From the NCBI RefSeq assembly GCF_001428305.1, contig NZ_LMRZ01000001.1:186289-250288 (forward strand): a stretch of DNA of 64,000 bases. Reading direction: 5' to 3'. A model generated the notes under the pieces. It was not told the DNA's origin, searched no databases, and saw only the letters and a program-made list of their open reading frames with translations. Below are positions 16,235-24,478 of this stretch, piece after piece (position 1 is the stretch's first letter; each line of letters starts with the position of its first letter). The translations under genes and the position numbers were made by a program. This DNA comes from Janibacter sp. Soil728. GTDB lineage: Bacteria; Actinomycetota; Actinomycetes; Actinomycetales; Dermatophilaceae.

Positions 16235-18604
16235 ATGCGGCAAGAACCCAGGCTTCGTCGGAACGGGGTCGGAGCCCGACGACCGCGCCACGAGGACGAG
16301 CGGCACCTGCACGGTCGCGGAAAGTTCGTGGCAGACCTCGACCTGCCCGGCGTCCAAGAGGTTGCCTTCCTGCGCAGCCAGGTCGCGCACGGCCGGCTGC
16401 TCGCGGTGACCAAGCCCGAGGGCATCGACGAGTCCCGCATCTGGACGGCCGAGGACCTGGCCCCCTTCGCCTTGCCGCTGACCGCCACCTCGACGCTGCC
16501 GGGGTTCCGCGCGGCCCCCCTACCCAACCTCGCGGAGGGCAAGGTGCGCTACGTCGGCGAGCCCGTCGCGCTCGCCATGGCCGGCTCCCGCGCCGAGGCG
16601 GAGGACCTGGCAGCCCTGATCGACGTGGACATTGAGGCGCTGCCGGCTGCCGTGCACATCGAGAACCTCACGGACCCTGACTCCCCCAGGGTCCACGACG
16701 AGTGGCCGGACAACATCTTCGCGACGACCCAGGGAACGGTGGGCGACGTCGACGTCGCCGCGGCCGAGGCCGCGGTATCGATCACCCGCGAGTACAAGCT
16801 CAACCGCCAAGCAGTCGTCCCGCTGGAGACGAGAGCGGTCGCCGCGCACTACGACCGCAACATCGACCAGCTCGTCGTGTGGTCCTCGACCCAGACACCG
16901 CACATGCTGCGGGACATGCTCGCGGAGCTGCTGAACATCGAGGGCCGTCGACTACGAGTCATCGCGCCCGACATGGGCGGTGGATTCGGGGCGAAGTGCT
17001 CGATCTACCCCGAAGAGGTGGCGCTCGCCGCCATCGCCCTTCAGGTCACACACCCCGTGCGGTGGATCGAGGACCGGTGGGAGGCCATGGTGGCGACCAC
17101 CCAGGCGCGTGACCACGCGTACCGGATCACCGCACACGCGTCTGCCGACGGACGCCTCCTCGGCGTCGAGGCCGACATCCGGGTGAACGCAGGCGCGTAC
17201 TCGGTCCACCCCTGGACGGCGACGATGGACGCGTCGATGTCGGCAGCGATGATCCCCGGGCCCTACCTGCTGGAGAACTACCGGTTCACCACGCACAGCC
17301 TCGCGAGCAACAAGGCACCCCTCGGCCCGTACCGGGGCGTCGCCCGCCCCGGAGCGTGCTTCGCCATCGAGCGCACGATCGACGACCTGGCCCACGAGTT
17401 GGGCCTCGAGCCGTGGGAGATGCGGGTGCGCAACATGGTGACACCTGACCTCATGCCCTTCACCTCTATCGCCCGCAAGGTCTACGACAGCGGCAACTAC
17501 CCCGAGGCAGTCCGCAGGGCGACACAGCTGATGGACCACGACGAGTGGCGCCGGCGCCAGGCAGACCGTCCCGTCTCGGGCCGGCGGCGCCTGGGCATCG
17601 GGTACGCCTCCTTCACCGAGCAAACGGCCCACGGCTGCATCGAGTGGGCGTCACGAGGGCTGGCCATCACCATCGGCAAGGAGGGCGCGCGCCTGGTCCT
17701 GGACTCCACCGGCGCCTTCACGCTCTACGTGGGGATCAAGAGTCACGGTCAAGGCCTGGAGACCACTCTCGGCCAGGTCATCAGCGAGGTCTTCGACATC
17801 GACCCGGCGTCGGTGACTGTCATCCACGGTGATACCGCGCTGACTCCGCGCGGGGACGGCACCTTCGCCTCCCGCTCGATGGTGATGGCAGGCGGCGCGT
17901 CCTTCGGGGCAGCGTCGCAGCTAGCGGAGAAGGTCCTCGCCATCGGGGCCGACCTGCTGAAGGTGGACGCCTCGACCCTGTCGTTCACCGACGGCAAGGT
18001 GGTAGGGGAGACCGGTGGGATCTCGCTGTCCCAGTTGGCGCGAGAGTTCCTCTTCACGCCGGACCACGTCCCCAATGTCGACGGAGGTCTCGAGGCGACG
18101 TACTTCTACCAACCCGAGGTCCAGACTGGCGCCTTCACCTACGCAACCCACGCGGCGGTCGTCGAGGTCGACCTCGACACGGGCGAGGTCGACCTCCTCG
18201 ACTACGGCGTCGTCGAGGACTGCGGCACCGTGGTCAACCCGCTGATCGTCGACGGCCAGATCATCGGTGGCGTCGCCCAGGGCCTGGGGTCCGCACTCCT
18301 CGAGGAACTCGTCTACGACGACGATGGCCAGCCCAAGAGCACCTCCTTCCTCGACTACCTCCTACCCGGACCGGTCGAAGTCCCGGAGCTGAAGATCGAA
18401 CACATGGAGACCCCTTCGCCCTACACCGTCTTCGGCATGAAGGGGGCGGGAGAGGGCGGCGCCATCGCCCCGCCAGCCGCCGTCGCCAATGCCGTCACCG
18501 ATGCGCTGAGGGAGTTCGGGGCACTGATCAACGAGACACCGGTGACCCCCGAGCGCGTGTGGCAGGCACTGCAGGTGGCCGACCGAGAGAGGAACGACGC
18601 ATGA
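16235..18604 (+). CDS. Molybdenum hydroxylase large (Moco-binding) subunit, xanthine dehydrogenase/CoxL family
   Basis: About 789 residues. The Moco-contacting GGGFGAK motif is near residue 247, GPYRGVARP near residue 365 and the catalytic Glu in MKGAGEGGAI near residue 740. True CO dehydrogenases carry AYxCSFR at the active-site loop. This protein has PYRGVARP, so it should hydroxylate an organic substrate, often a carbon beside a ring nitrogen. I chose ATG 16235 because AGGAGG lies just upstream. A further upstream in-frame start lacks one. The next gene overlaps its stop (ATGA). Confidence 0.88.
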   Translation: MRQEPRLRRNGVGARRPRHEDERHLHGRGKFVADLDLPGVQEVAFLRSQVAHGRLLAVTKPEGIDESRIWTAEDLAPFALPLTATSTLPGFRAAPLPNLAEGKVRYVGEPVALAMAGSRAEAEDLAALIDVDIEALPAAVHIENLTDPDSPRVHDEWPDNIFATTQGTVGDVDVAAAEAAVSITREYKLNRQAVVPLETRAVAAHYDRNIDQLVVWSSTQTPHMLRDMLAELLNIEGRRLRVIAPDMGGGFGAKCSIYPEEVALAAIALQVTHPVRWIEDRWEAMVATTQARDHAYRITAHASADGRLLGVEADIRVNAGAYSVHPWTATMDASMSAAMIPGPYLLENYRFTTHSLASNKAPLGPYRGVARPGACFAIERTIDDLAHELGLEPWEMRVRNMVTPDLMPFTSIARKVYDSGNYPEAVRRATQLMDHDEWRRRQADRPVSGRRRLGIGYASFTEQTAHGCIEWASRGLAITIGKEGARLVLDSTGAFTLYVGIKSHGQGLETTLGQVISEVFDIDPASVTVIHGDTALTPRGDGTFASRSMVMAGGASFGAASQLAEKVLAIGADLLKVDASTLSFTDGKVVGETGGISLSQLAREFLFTPDHVPNVDGGLEATYFYQPEVQTGAFTYATHAAVVEVDLDTGEVDLLDYGVVEDCGTVVNPLIVDGQIIGGVAQGLGSALLEELVYDDDGQPKSTSFLDYLLPGPVEVPELKIEHMETPSPYTVFGMKGAGEGGAIAPPAAVANAVTDALREFGALINETPVTPERVWQALQVADRERNDA

Positions 18605-19461
18605 AGCCAGGAGCATTTGATTACCACCGTCCCTCGACCGCTTCCGAGGCGGTGAGCATGCTCACCGAGCTCGGCGACGACGCGAAGATCCTCGCGGGGG
18701 GCCAGAGCCTGCTGCCGATCATGAACTTGCGGCTGGCCGAGCCCGCCCACCTGGTGGACATCTCGCGCGTCGGCGACCTGATGGGCGCCGACGAGGACAC
18801 GACGTCGGTCACCTTGGGTGCCGCGATCACCCACCAAGCCATCGAGGACGGCCTCGTCCCCGACCCGTGTTTGGGTCTGCTCACGACGGCCGCGGCAGGG
18901 ATCGGCTACCGCGCCATCCGGTGCCGCGGGACGGTCGGGGGGAGCCTCGCGCACGCCGACTCGGCCGCGGAGTGGCCGACTGTCCTCACGGCCATCGGTG
19001 CGGACGTGACCGTCCGGTCCGCTCAGGACGAGCGGACGGTGCCGCTGCGGGGGTTCTTCCACGGCTTCTTCACCACCTCGCTAGAGAGCGACGAGCTCAT
19101 CACCGCGGTCCACCTCCCGCGCTTCGCGAAGAGCACCCGGTGGGCCTTGGAGAAGACCAACCGCAAGGAAGGAGAGTTCGGCGAGTCGATGGCGGTTGCC
19201 ATCGTGTCCGAGGGAAGTGCCTCGATCTGGCTTGGCGCCGCCAAGGACGTCCCGGTGAACCTGGCACATGTTGAGACCCTGCTGGCGGACCACCCGGCAG
19301 ATCAGGTGCCCGCCCTGGGCGAGGTTCGCGACCGGGTCGCTGCGGACCTCGACCTCTCGGTACCGGAACTCGATCTGGCGCAACGTCACCGCCTCCAGAT
19401 CCACGCAGTAACCGTCCACCGCGCCCTCTCGCGCGCCCTGAGCCCGGAGGTGCCCGCATGA
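18601..19461 (+). CDS. Molybdenum hydroxylase medium (FAD-binding) subunit, CoxM-like
   Basis: This 286-residue protein has the two FAD pyrophosphate-binding segments of this family: AGGQSLLPIMNLRLA near residue 35 and RGTVGGSLAHADSAAEWP near residue 101. It accepts electrons from the [2Fe-2S] subunit and passes them to an acceptor. Its ATG overlaps the large-subunit stop, with GAGAGAGGAAC upstream. Its stop overlaps the small-subunit start, giving strict L-M-S gene order. No missing domain was seen. Confidence 0.88.
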   Translation: MKPGAFDYHRPSTASEAVSMLTELGDDAKILAGGQSLLPIMNLRLAEPAHLVDISRVGDLMGADEDTTSVTLGAAITHQAIEDGLVPDPCLGLLTTAAAGIGYRAIRCRGTVGGSLAHADSAAEWPTVLTAIGADVTVRSAQDERTVPLRGFFHGFFTTSLESDELITAVHLPRFAKSTRWALEKTNRKEGEFGESMAVAIVSEGSASIWLGAAKDVPVNLAHVETLLADHPADQVPALGEVRDRVAADLDLSVPELDLAQRHRLQIHAVTVHRALSRALSPEVPA

Positions 19462-19943
19462 GCACAGTCACCGTGAAGGTCAACGTCAACGGCACACCTC
19501 GCACTATCGAGGTGGAGTCGCGCACCTCCCTCGCCGATCTCCTCAGGGACCGGGTACGACTCACCGGCACGCACTTGGGGTGCGAGCAGGGGGTGTGCGG
19601 CAGTTGCACGGTCCTCATGGACGGACTCCCGGTCCGATCGTGCCTCACCCTGGCCGCGAGCTGCGACGGAGCAGAGGTCGTCACGGTGGAGGGCCTCGAC
19701 GACGCCGATGCCCACCGGTTGCGCCAACACTTCTCGACCGAAGGCGCCCTCCAGTGCGGCTTCTGCACCTCAGGCATGTTGGTCACCGGCTACGAGCTCG
19801 TACGCCGGCGCACCGAGATGGACCGCGATCAGGTCGCGTGTGCCTTGGCAGGCAACATCTGCCGGTGTACCGGCTACAACGGCATCATTCGGGCTGTCCA
19901 GAAGGCCAACGACGACGGCATGGCCGTCGACGACCTGACCTGA
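19458..19943 (+). CDS. Molybdenum hydroxylase small ([2Fe-2S]) subunit, CoxS-like
   Basis: This 161-residue protein has the plant-type cluster motif LGCEQGVCGSCTVLMDG in its N-terminal half. The second cluster domain carries QCGFCTSGM and ICRCTGYNGI. The eight Cys ligands are all present. It links the Moco subunit to the FAD subunit. Its ATG overlaps the medium-subunit stop by ATGA. A 34-bp gap separates it from the CoxG-like gene, still within the same operon. Confidence 0.92.
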   Translation: MSTVTVKVNVNGTPRTIEVESRTSLADLLRDRVRLTGTHLGCEQGVCGSCTVLMDGLPVRSCLTLAASCDGAEVVTVEGLDDADAHRLRQHFSTEGALQCGFCTSGMLVTGYELVRRRTEMDRDQVACALAGNICRCTGYNGIIRAVQKANDDGMAVDDLT

Positions 19944-19977
19944 GCCCCCACCATCATCCAAACGCTAGGAGCAGCGA

Positions 19978-20709
19978 ATGCAGTTCATCAGTACCTTCGA
20001 CATCCCGGCACCGATCTCGCAGGCCTGGGATCTCCTCGGAGACATCCCCCAGATCGCCCCCTGCCTTCCGGGCGCCACCGTCCGGCCGCTCTCGGACGAC
20101 ACTTACGAAGGTGACGTGGCCATCAAGGTGGGCCCCATCAAGGCGGGGTACTCCGGCACCGCGACGGTGACGGCCCGGGACGACCAGGCACATGTCATGA
20201 CCATCGAAGCGAGTGGGCGCGAGGGCAGCGGCAAGGGGTCGGCGGCAGCGACGATCACGCTGCGCCTCGCCCCAGTCAGTGACCAGGCCACGAGGGCGGA
20301 GGTGACTACCGACCTCACGATCACCGGAAAGCTGGCTCAGTTCGGGCGCAGCGCCCTCGCCGACGTGAGCCAGCGCCTGATGGACCAGTTCGCCGACAAC
20401 CTCGCACGACAGGCGCTGGGCACGGACACCGCGGCCCCCGCCGCGATGCCTACTGGCGCAGCACCGGCAGCGCGCACCGACCACGCGGTCGCCGCGCCCG
20501 GTACGTCCAACGAGCTCAACGCGCTCGCCCTGGCAGGCCCTCTCGCGCTGCGGGCACTACCGGTCCTCGGCGCCGGGCTCGTTGGCATCGTGCTGGGTGC
20601 CCTGTGGGGACGGGCGAAGGGTGCTCCCGCGGCCCCGATGTCGGCGCCCCTTCCGCCGTGGTACTTCACCATGCCGTCCGGTCAGGACAGCGTCCGCTTC
20701 CCGCTCTGA
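19978..20709 (+). CDS. CoxG-like SRPBCC protein with C-terminal membrane anchor
   Basis: This 243-residue protein begins with an SRPBCC domain of about 145 residues. The features IPAPISQAWDLLGDIPQIAPCLPGA and YEGDVAIKVGPIKAGYSGT are typical of CO dehydrogenase subunit G. A low-complexity Ala/Pro/Thr linker and a hydrophobic helix near residues 185-208 follow. CoxG homologues are thought to recruit or mature molybdenum hydroxylases at the membrane. This is the last gene of the Mo-hydroxylase operon and is followed directly by a strong hairpin terminator. Confidence 0.82.
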   Translation: MQFISTFDIPAPISQAWDLLGDIPQIAPCLPGATVRPLSDDTYEGDVAIKVGPIKAGYSGTATVTARDDQAHVMTIEASGREGSGKGSAAATITLRLAPVSDQATRAEVTTDLTITGKLAQFGRSALADVSQRLMDQFADNLARQALGTDTAAPAAMPTGAAPAARTDHAVAAPGTSNELNALALAGPLALRALPVLGAGLVGIVLGALWGRAKGAPAAPMSAPLPPWYFTMPSGQDSVRFPL

Positions 20710-20716
20710 CACGAGC

Positions 20717-20768
20717 GGGTATGGATCGGCCCCCCAGCGATGTATCGCTGGGGGGCCGATCCATACCC
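20717..20768. terminator. Very long bidirectional terminator hairpin
   Basis: The arms 20717-20741 and 20744-20768 form a 25-bp uninterrupted stem around a minimal centre; the left arm starts GGGTATGGATCGG. It sits between the convergent coxG-like and GntR genes, 7 bp from one stop and 8 bp from the other. It should end transcription from both sides. Confidence 0.88.
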
Positions 20769-20776
20769 GGGGAAGA

Positions 20777-21499
20777 TCAGCGATCCAGATCCTCGGGGTA
20801 GCCTTCAATGTCTTGTGAGGACAGGTAGACCTTGGTCGCCTCCCACGCTGCATTCAGGTGGGTCTCGAGCGCTTCGATCGCGCCGGCGCCGTCGCCGGCC
20901 TCGATCTTCTCCGTCAAGGTTGTGTGCTCGCAGTGCGCCGCGTGCAGTCGCTTGTCGGTGCGGCTGTTGATGACGTACCGCTCCGCCGTGTTCCACAGCA
21001 TGCAGAGGTGTCGGAACAGAAGGCCCTCCTTGCCGGCGGCGCGGAACAACGCGAAGTGGAAGGCCCTGTGCGCGTGCAGCATGTCCGGCGACGCCGCTGG
21101 CACACCTTGGTCGACAAGCTCCGCCATCCTGTCGAGCCAGTAACGCATGTCCTGCGCCACGTCACCGGGGTTGAGGGCCGCGCGTTCCGCCGCGAGATTT
21201 TCGATGCGGTTGAGCATGACAAAGGCGTCGTGGATGTCATTCCCGGACAGGGCGCTGATCACCGTGCCACGTCGTGGCACGTTCACCACGAGGGACTCCG
21301 CCTCGAGCTGCCGAACTGCCTCGCGCAGCGGAACCCGGCTGACGCCCAACTCCTCCGCCAACGAGTACACCGACAGGCGCTGATCAGGTTTCAGCTGCCC
21401 CAAAACGATCCGGTCGCGAATCTGCTCGGTGACGAATTCAGTTACCGTCGGGGGTGAAGCCGTTCCCGACCCGCCGCGCAACTCGTTGCGTGTGCTCAT
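20777..21499 (-). CDS. GntR-family (FCD domain) transcriptional regulator
   Basis: This 240-residue protein has an N-terminal winged helix with VYSLAEELGVSRVPLREAVRQLEAESLV near residues 45-72, typical of the FadR subfamily. The all-helical FCD effector domain carries a His/Asp metal-binding set in HRAFHFALF and HCEHTTL. It is the only transcription factor inside the island. The FadR subfamily commonly binds short palindromes with TAC/GTA-like halves, so it is the best candidate for the GAATAC-N-GTATTC sites. The ligand is probably a carboxylic acid of the pathway. The promoter region contains a different palindrome. Confidence 0.88.
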   Translation of the reverse strand: MSTRNELRGGSGTASPPTVTEFVTEQIRDRIVLGQLKPDQRLSVYSLAEELGVSRVPLREAVRQLEAESLVVNVPRRGTVISALSGNDIHDAFVMLNRIENLAAERAALNPGDVAQDMRYWLDRMAELVDQGVPAASPDMLHAHRAFHFALFRAAGKEGLLFRHLCMLWNTAERYVINSRTDKRLHAAHCEHTTLTEKIEAGDGAGAIEALETHLNAAWEATKVYLSSQDIEGYPEDLDR

Positions 21500-21544
21500 G
21501 TTTCCTCTCCTGACGTCGCCGGGAGGATCCCCCGCCCACTATCC

Positions 21545-21566
21545 CAACTATAGTTGTCTGTATACC
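21545..21566. promoter_or_regulatory. Palindrome upstream of the GntR gene
   Basis: CAACTATAGTTG (21545-21556) is a perfect 12-bp palindrome, followed by GTATAC (21560-21565), which resembles a half of the island operator. It lies about 45-65 bp upstream of the GntR start and may be an autoregulatory site. Confidence 0.45.
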
Positions 21567-21655
21567 AACCCGTCGTCTCTCACGCGCGCCATCAACCGCG
21601 GTTCTCTCGCAAGATACGGGAGCCACAGCGCGCAGGCGACCGGACGATGCAAATC

Positions 21656-21692
21656 GGTGGTGGTCCAAGAGCGCCACTCCCAGACCACCACC
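21656..21692 (-). terminator. Hairpin between the substrate-binding protein and GntR genes
   Basis: GGTGGTGGTC (21656-21665) and GACCACCACC (21683-21692) form a perfect 10-bp stem with a 17-nt loop. It lies just downstream of the ABC operon, in the orientation to end or attenuate that transcript before GntR. Confidence 0.5.
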
Positions 21693-21721
21693 AACCCATT
21701 GCTAACTGCTGGGGCACCTAC

Positions 21722-22987
21722 TCACTTGCCCTTGCCAATCGCCTCAGCCTTGTAGAACTTATCGACCGTCCACTTGCCGTCGGCCACCTGGAACACCGCG
21801 TACGAGCCGGGAACGGTGCCCGTCTCGTCGAAATCGACCGGTCCTGAGGCGCCGTCGTAGTCGATGTCCTCACCGGCCTTGAGCGCAGCAGCGCCCTCCT
21901 TGAAACTCGTGACCTTTTTGCCACTGCTGGAGACCTTCGGCAGGTTCTCCGCGATGCTCTCGCCGCACGTGCTGTCACCGGCCACTGCGGCGAGCGCCGC
22001 CAGGGTGAGCGCGTCGTAGGCGTTCTCCGCGAAGATCCCCGGCGCCTCTCCGTACTCCTTCTCGTACGCGGCGCTCAGGGCCTTGGCCTGCGGACGCTTC
22101 GCGTCCGCCTTCGCCGTGACCCCCGTCAGCCCGTCGGCCCAGTCCTTGCCCACGCCCGTGATCACGTCGTTCACGACGAGGTCGGCGGACACGATGACAT
22201 CCTTGCCGTGGACCCCGGCGTCACGCATCTCCTTGAGGATGGTCGTCGCCGACTCCTGGCCACCTGCGAGGTAGACGGCATCGGCCTTCGCACCCGTCGC
22301 CTGCTGGACGACCGACTGGTAGGACGCCTGGCCCGGGTTGTACTTGATGGTCTTGACGACCTTGCCGCCGGACTTGGTGAAGTTCTCCTCGGCCTTCTGT
22401 CCGGCCGTAATCGTCGACTGGTCGTTCTGGACGACGATGACGATGTCCTTCTTGCCCTCGTCCGTCAGGTACTGGGCGATCGCTTCACCGTCCGACGCGT
22501 CCGAGGCCACGGTGCGGAAGAGGTAGGTCCCCCCGACCGCATCGAAGTTCGTCGTTCCCGCGAACTGGGAGATGATTGGCACCTTGTAGCGCGTGGCCAC
22601 GCTGTCCATGGCAACGATGGGTCCGGAGGAGGGCCCGAGGATCACGGAGACCTTGTCCTTCTGCATCATGTCCGTTGCCGCACGCAGACCGACCTGAATG
22701 TCGGTCTTCTCGTCGGAGACGACGGTCGACGTCTTCCAGCCCTCGGGCAGCTCACCCGAAGCATTGACGTCGTTGATCGCGAGTTTGAAGGAGTTCTGCG
22801 AGACCTCGCCGAACTCCCCGAGCTCGCCCGTGAAGGCGGTCAGAACGCCGAACTTGAGGTCCGTCCCGCAGTCCTTGTCCGACGCGCCAGCGGTGCCGTT
22901 TGCCGACGCGCACGCCGACATCATCGACGCGAGGGCGAGGGCACCGACGCCTACTGCGGCGGTGCGCCGCTTCCCGTGGTTATTCAT
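21722..22987 (-). CDS. Branched-chain-amino-acid-type ABC importer, substrate-binding lipoprotein (LivJ/K family)
   Basis: This 421-residue protein has a positively charged N-terminus, a hydrophobic segment and a lipobox ending MSAC, with C26 as the lipidated residue. The mature part follows the type I periplasmic-binding fold: KFGVLTAFTGELGEFG, then LGPSSGPIVAMDSVATRYKVPIISQFAGT, then an NAYDALTLAA helix. Relatives bind branched-chain amino acids or, in catabolic clusters, aromatic acids. It is last in the five-gene importer operon. It would hold the pathway substrate on the outer face of the membrane. Confidence 0.88.
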   Translation of the reverse strand: MNNHGKRRTAAVGVGALALASMMSACASANGTAGASDKDCGTDLKFGVLTAFTGELGEFGEVSQNSFKLAINDVNASGELPEGWKTSTVVSDEKTDIQVGLRAATDMMQKDKVSVILGPSSGPIVAMDSVATRYKVPIISQFAGTTNFDAVGGTYLFRTVASDASDGEAIAQYLTDEGKKDIVIVVQNDQSTITAGQKAEENFTKSGGKVVKTIKYNPGQASYQSVVQQATGAKADAVYLAGGQESATTILKEMRDAGVHGKDVIVSADLVVNDVITGVGKDWADGLTGVTAKADAKRPQAKALSAAYEKEYGEAPGIFAENAYDALTLAALAAVAGDSTCGESIAENLPKVSSSGKKVTSFKEGAAALKAGEDIDYDGASGPVDFDETGTVPGSYAVFQVADGKWTVDKFYKAEAIGKGK

Positions 22988-23037
22988 CTGGTGGTTCTCC
23001 TACCTGTGTGTACTTCGTTGTACCTGGTGGGTGGTCA

Positions 23038-23727
23038 TCAATCGAGGGCGAGGGCCAGTGCCTGGTCGCCGCTCATGGCGGAGGCCGGTCCCTCGAACTT
23101 CACGGAGCCTTCTGCCAACACATACGCGCGGGCGGCTGCCGCTAGAACGGGCTCGGGGTTCTGCTCAACGATCCACACGATCGAAACCCCGGTTTGGGCG
23201 ATGTCGACGATCCAGTCCGTGAGGCTCGCCGAGGCAAGCGGGGAGAGTCCCGTCGTCGGCTCGTCGAGCAGGAGCAGCTGCGGTCGTCCCAGAACGGCCA
23301 TCGAGACGGCGAGTGCCTGACGCTCACCGCCGGAGAGGCTGCCCGCTGCCTGCTGAGAGCGGTCCCGCAGGATCGGGAACCGACCGAAGACGTCATCCAA
23401 GACATCCTTCGCCTGTGCCGCACCCGCCAGGTCGAGGTTCTCCTTGACGGACAGGTCACCGAAGACATTGCGTTCCTGAGGGACGTAGCCGATCCCTGCG
23501 CTGACGGCGCGGTACGGTCTCCACCCCGCCATGGTGGTGCCGTCGAGAGTCAGGGAGCCCCCCATGAAGGGGATCGCCGCCGACAGCGTCTTCATGAGAG
23601 TGGACTTTCCGGCGCCGTTGGGACCCAAGATGGCGACGAGCTCGCCGTCACCCACCTCGAAGTCCACACCGTGTAGGACCTGTGCCTTGCCGTAGCCGGA
23701 GACGAGGTCACGAGCTTGCAGATGCAT
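23038..23727 (-). CDS. ABC importer ATP-binding protein (LivF family)
   Basis: This 229-residue ATPase has Walker A GPNGAGKST near residue 34, the Q-loop region YVPQERNVF, signature LSGGERQ near residue 136 and Walker B LLLLDEPTTGLSP. The VPQxRxVF motif and the length identify the LivF rather than LivG branch. ATG 23727 overlaps the upstream livG-like gene by 20 bp. It ends about 50 bp before the binding-protein start. It forms a heterodimeric motor with the LivG-like subunit. Confidence 0.88.
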   Translation of the reverse strand: MHLQARDLVSGYGKAQVLHGVDFEVGDGELVAILGPNGAGKSTLMKTLSAAIPFMGGSLTLDGTTMAGWRPYRAVSAGIGYVPQERNVFGDLSVKENLDLAGAAQAKDVLDDVFGRFPILRDRSQQAAGSLSGGERQALAVSMAVLGRPQLLLLDEPTTGLSPLASASLTDWIVDIAQTGVSIVWIVEQNPEPVLAAAARAYVLAEGSVKFEGPASAMSGDQALALALD

Positions 23728-24478
23728 CTTTGGCCCTTCCGAGGTAAGCGTTGATGACGGCCTCATCGGCGGAGATGACGTCCGGCTCTCCGGAGGCGAT
23801 GAGGCCCCCCTGCGACATGACGTGGACGTAGTCGACGTTTTCGAAGAGGAAGCGCAGGTTGTGCTCGACGAGCAGGACCGTGGTCCCGTCGGCGTTGATC
23901 TCCTTGAGGGTCGTCGACAGCTGGTCCTGGTAGCCGCGGTCAAGACCCGCAGTGGGCTCGTCGAGCATGAGCAGCCGAGGCTCTCGCGCGAGCTGGCGGG
24001 CGATCTCGAGCATCCTCAGCTCACCCCCGCTCAACAAGTCGATGGTGCTGTCGGCGAGGTGCCCAAGCTTGAGCCGATCGAGCACCTCCTGCGCCGCGGC
24101 ACGGTGCCGCCGATTGGGGCCTGGCCGGAAAAGCGCACCGAAGAGGCCTTCGCGCACGTCGTCGAACATCACCTCGACGTTCTGGCTCACTGTCAGGCTC
24201 GGGAAACTGCGCGGCGCCTGGAAAGTCCGAGCAACCCCGATCTTGGAGATGCCGGCGACCCCGCCCAGACCGGCTAGGTCGTGCTCACCGATCCAGATGG
24301 CTCCGGAGCTCGGCTCGAGGACACCCGTGATGAGATTGAACATCGTGGTCTTGCCCGCACCGTTCGGGCCGATGAGCCCGGCGATACCGCCCGGCGCGAC
24401 GTCGAAGGTGACGTCGTCGACGGCGGTGACCCCTCCGAAGTGTTTGCTGGCGTGCTGGACGGAGATTCCGAGACTCAT
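23708..24478 (-). CDS. ABC importer ATP-binding protein (LivG family)
   Basis: This 256-residue ATPase has Walker A GPNGAGKTT, signature LLSGGELRMLEIARQLA, Walker B LLMLDEPTAGLD and the LivG-type FNLITGVLEP and RTFQAPRSFPSLTV stretches. The H-loop is VEHNLRFLF. Its ATG overlaps the livM-like stop by ATGA and its 3' end overlaps livF by 20 bp, so all subunits are made from one message. Confidence 0.88.
   Translation of the reverse strand: MSLGISVQHASKHFGGVTAVDDVTFDVAPGGIAGLIGPNGAGKTTMFNLITGVLEPSSGAIWIGEHDLAGLGGVAGISKIGVARTFQAPRSFPSLTVSQNVEVMFDDVREGLFGALFRPGPNRRHRAAAQEVLDRLKLGHLADSTIDLLSGGELRMLEIARQLAREPRLLMLDEPTAGLDRGYQDQLSTTLKEINADGTTVLLVEHNLRFLFENVDYVHVMSQGGLIASGEPDVISADEAVINAYLGRAKDASASS

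Noticed and set aside
16235-20709. Carbon monoxide dehydrogenase
   Set aside because: The large subunit lacks AYxCSFR and has PYRGVARP, so CO oxidation is not supported although the gene order L-M-S-G is similar.
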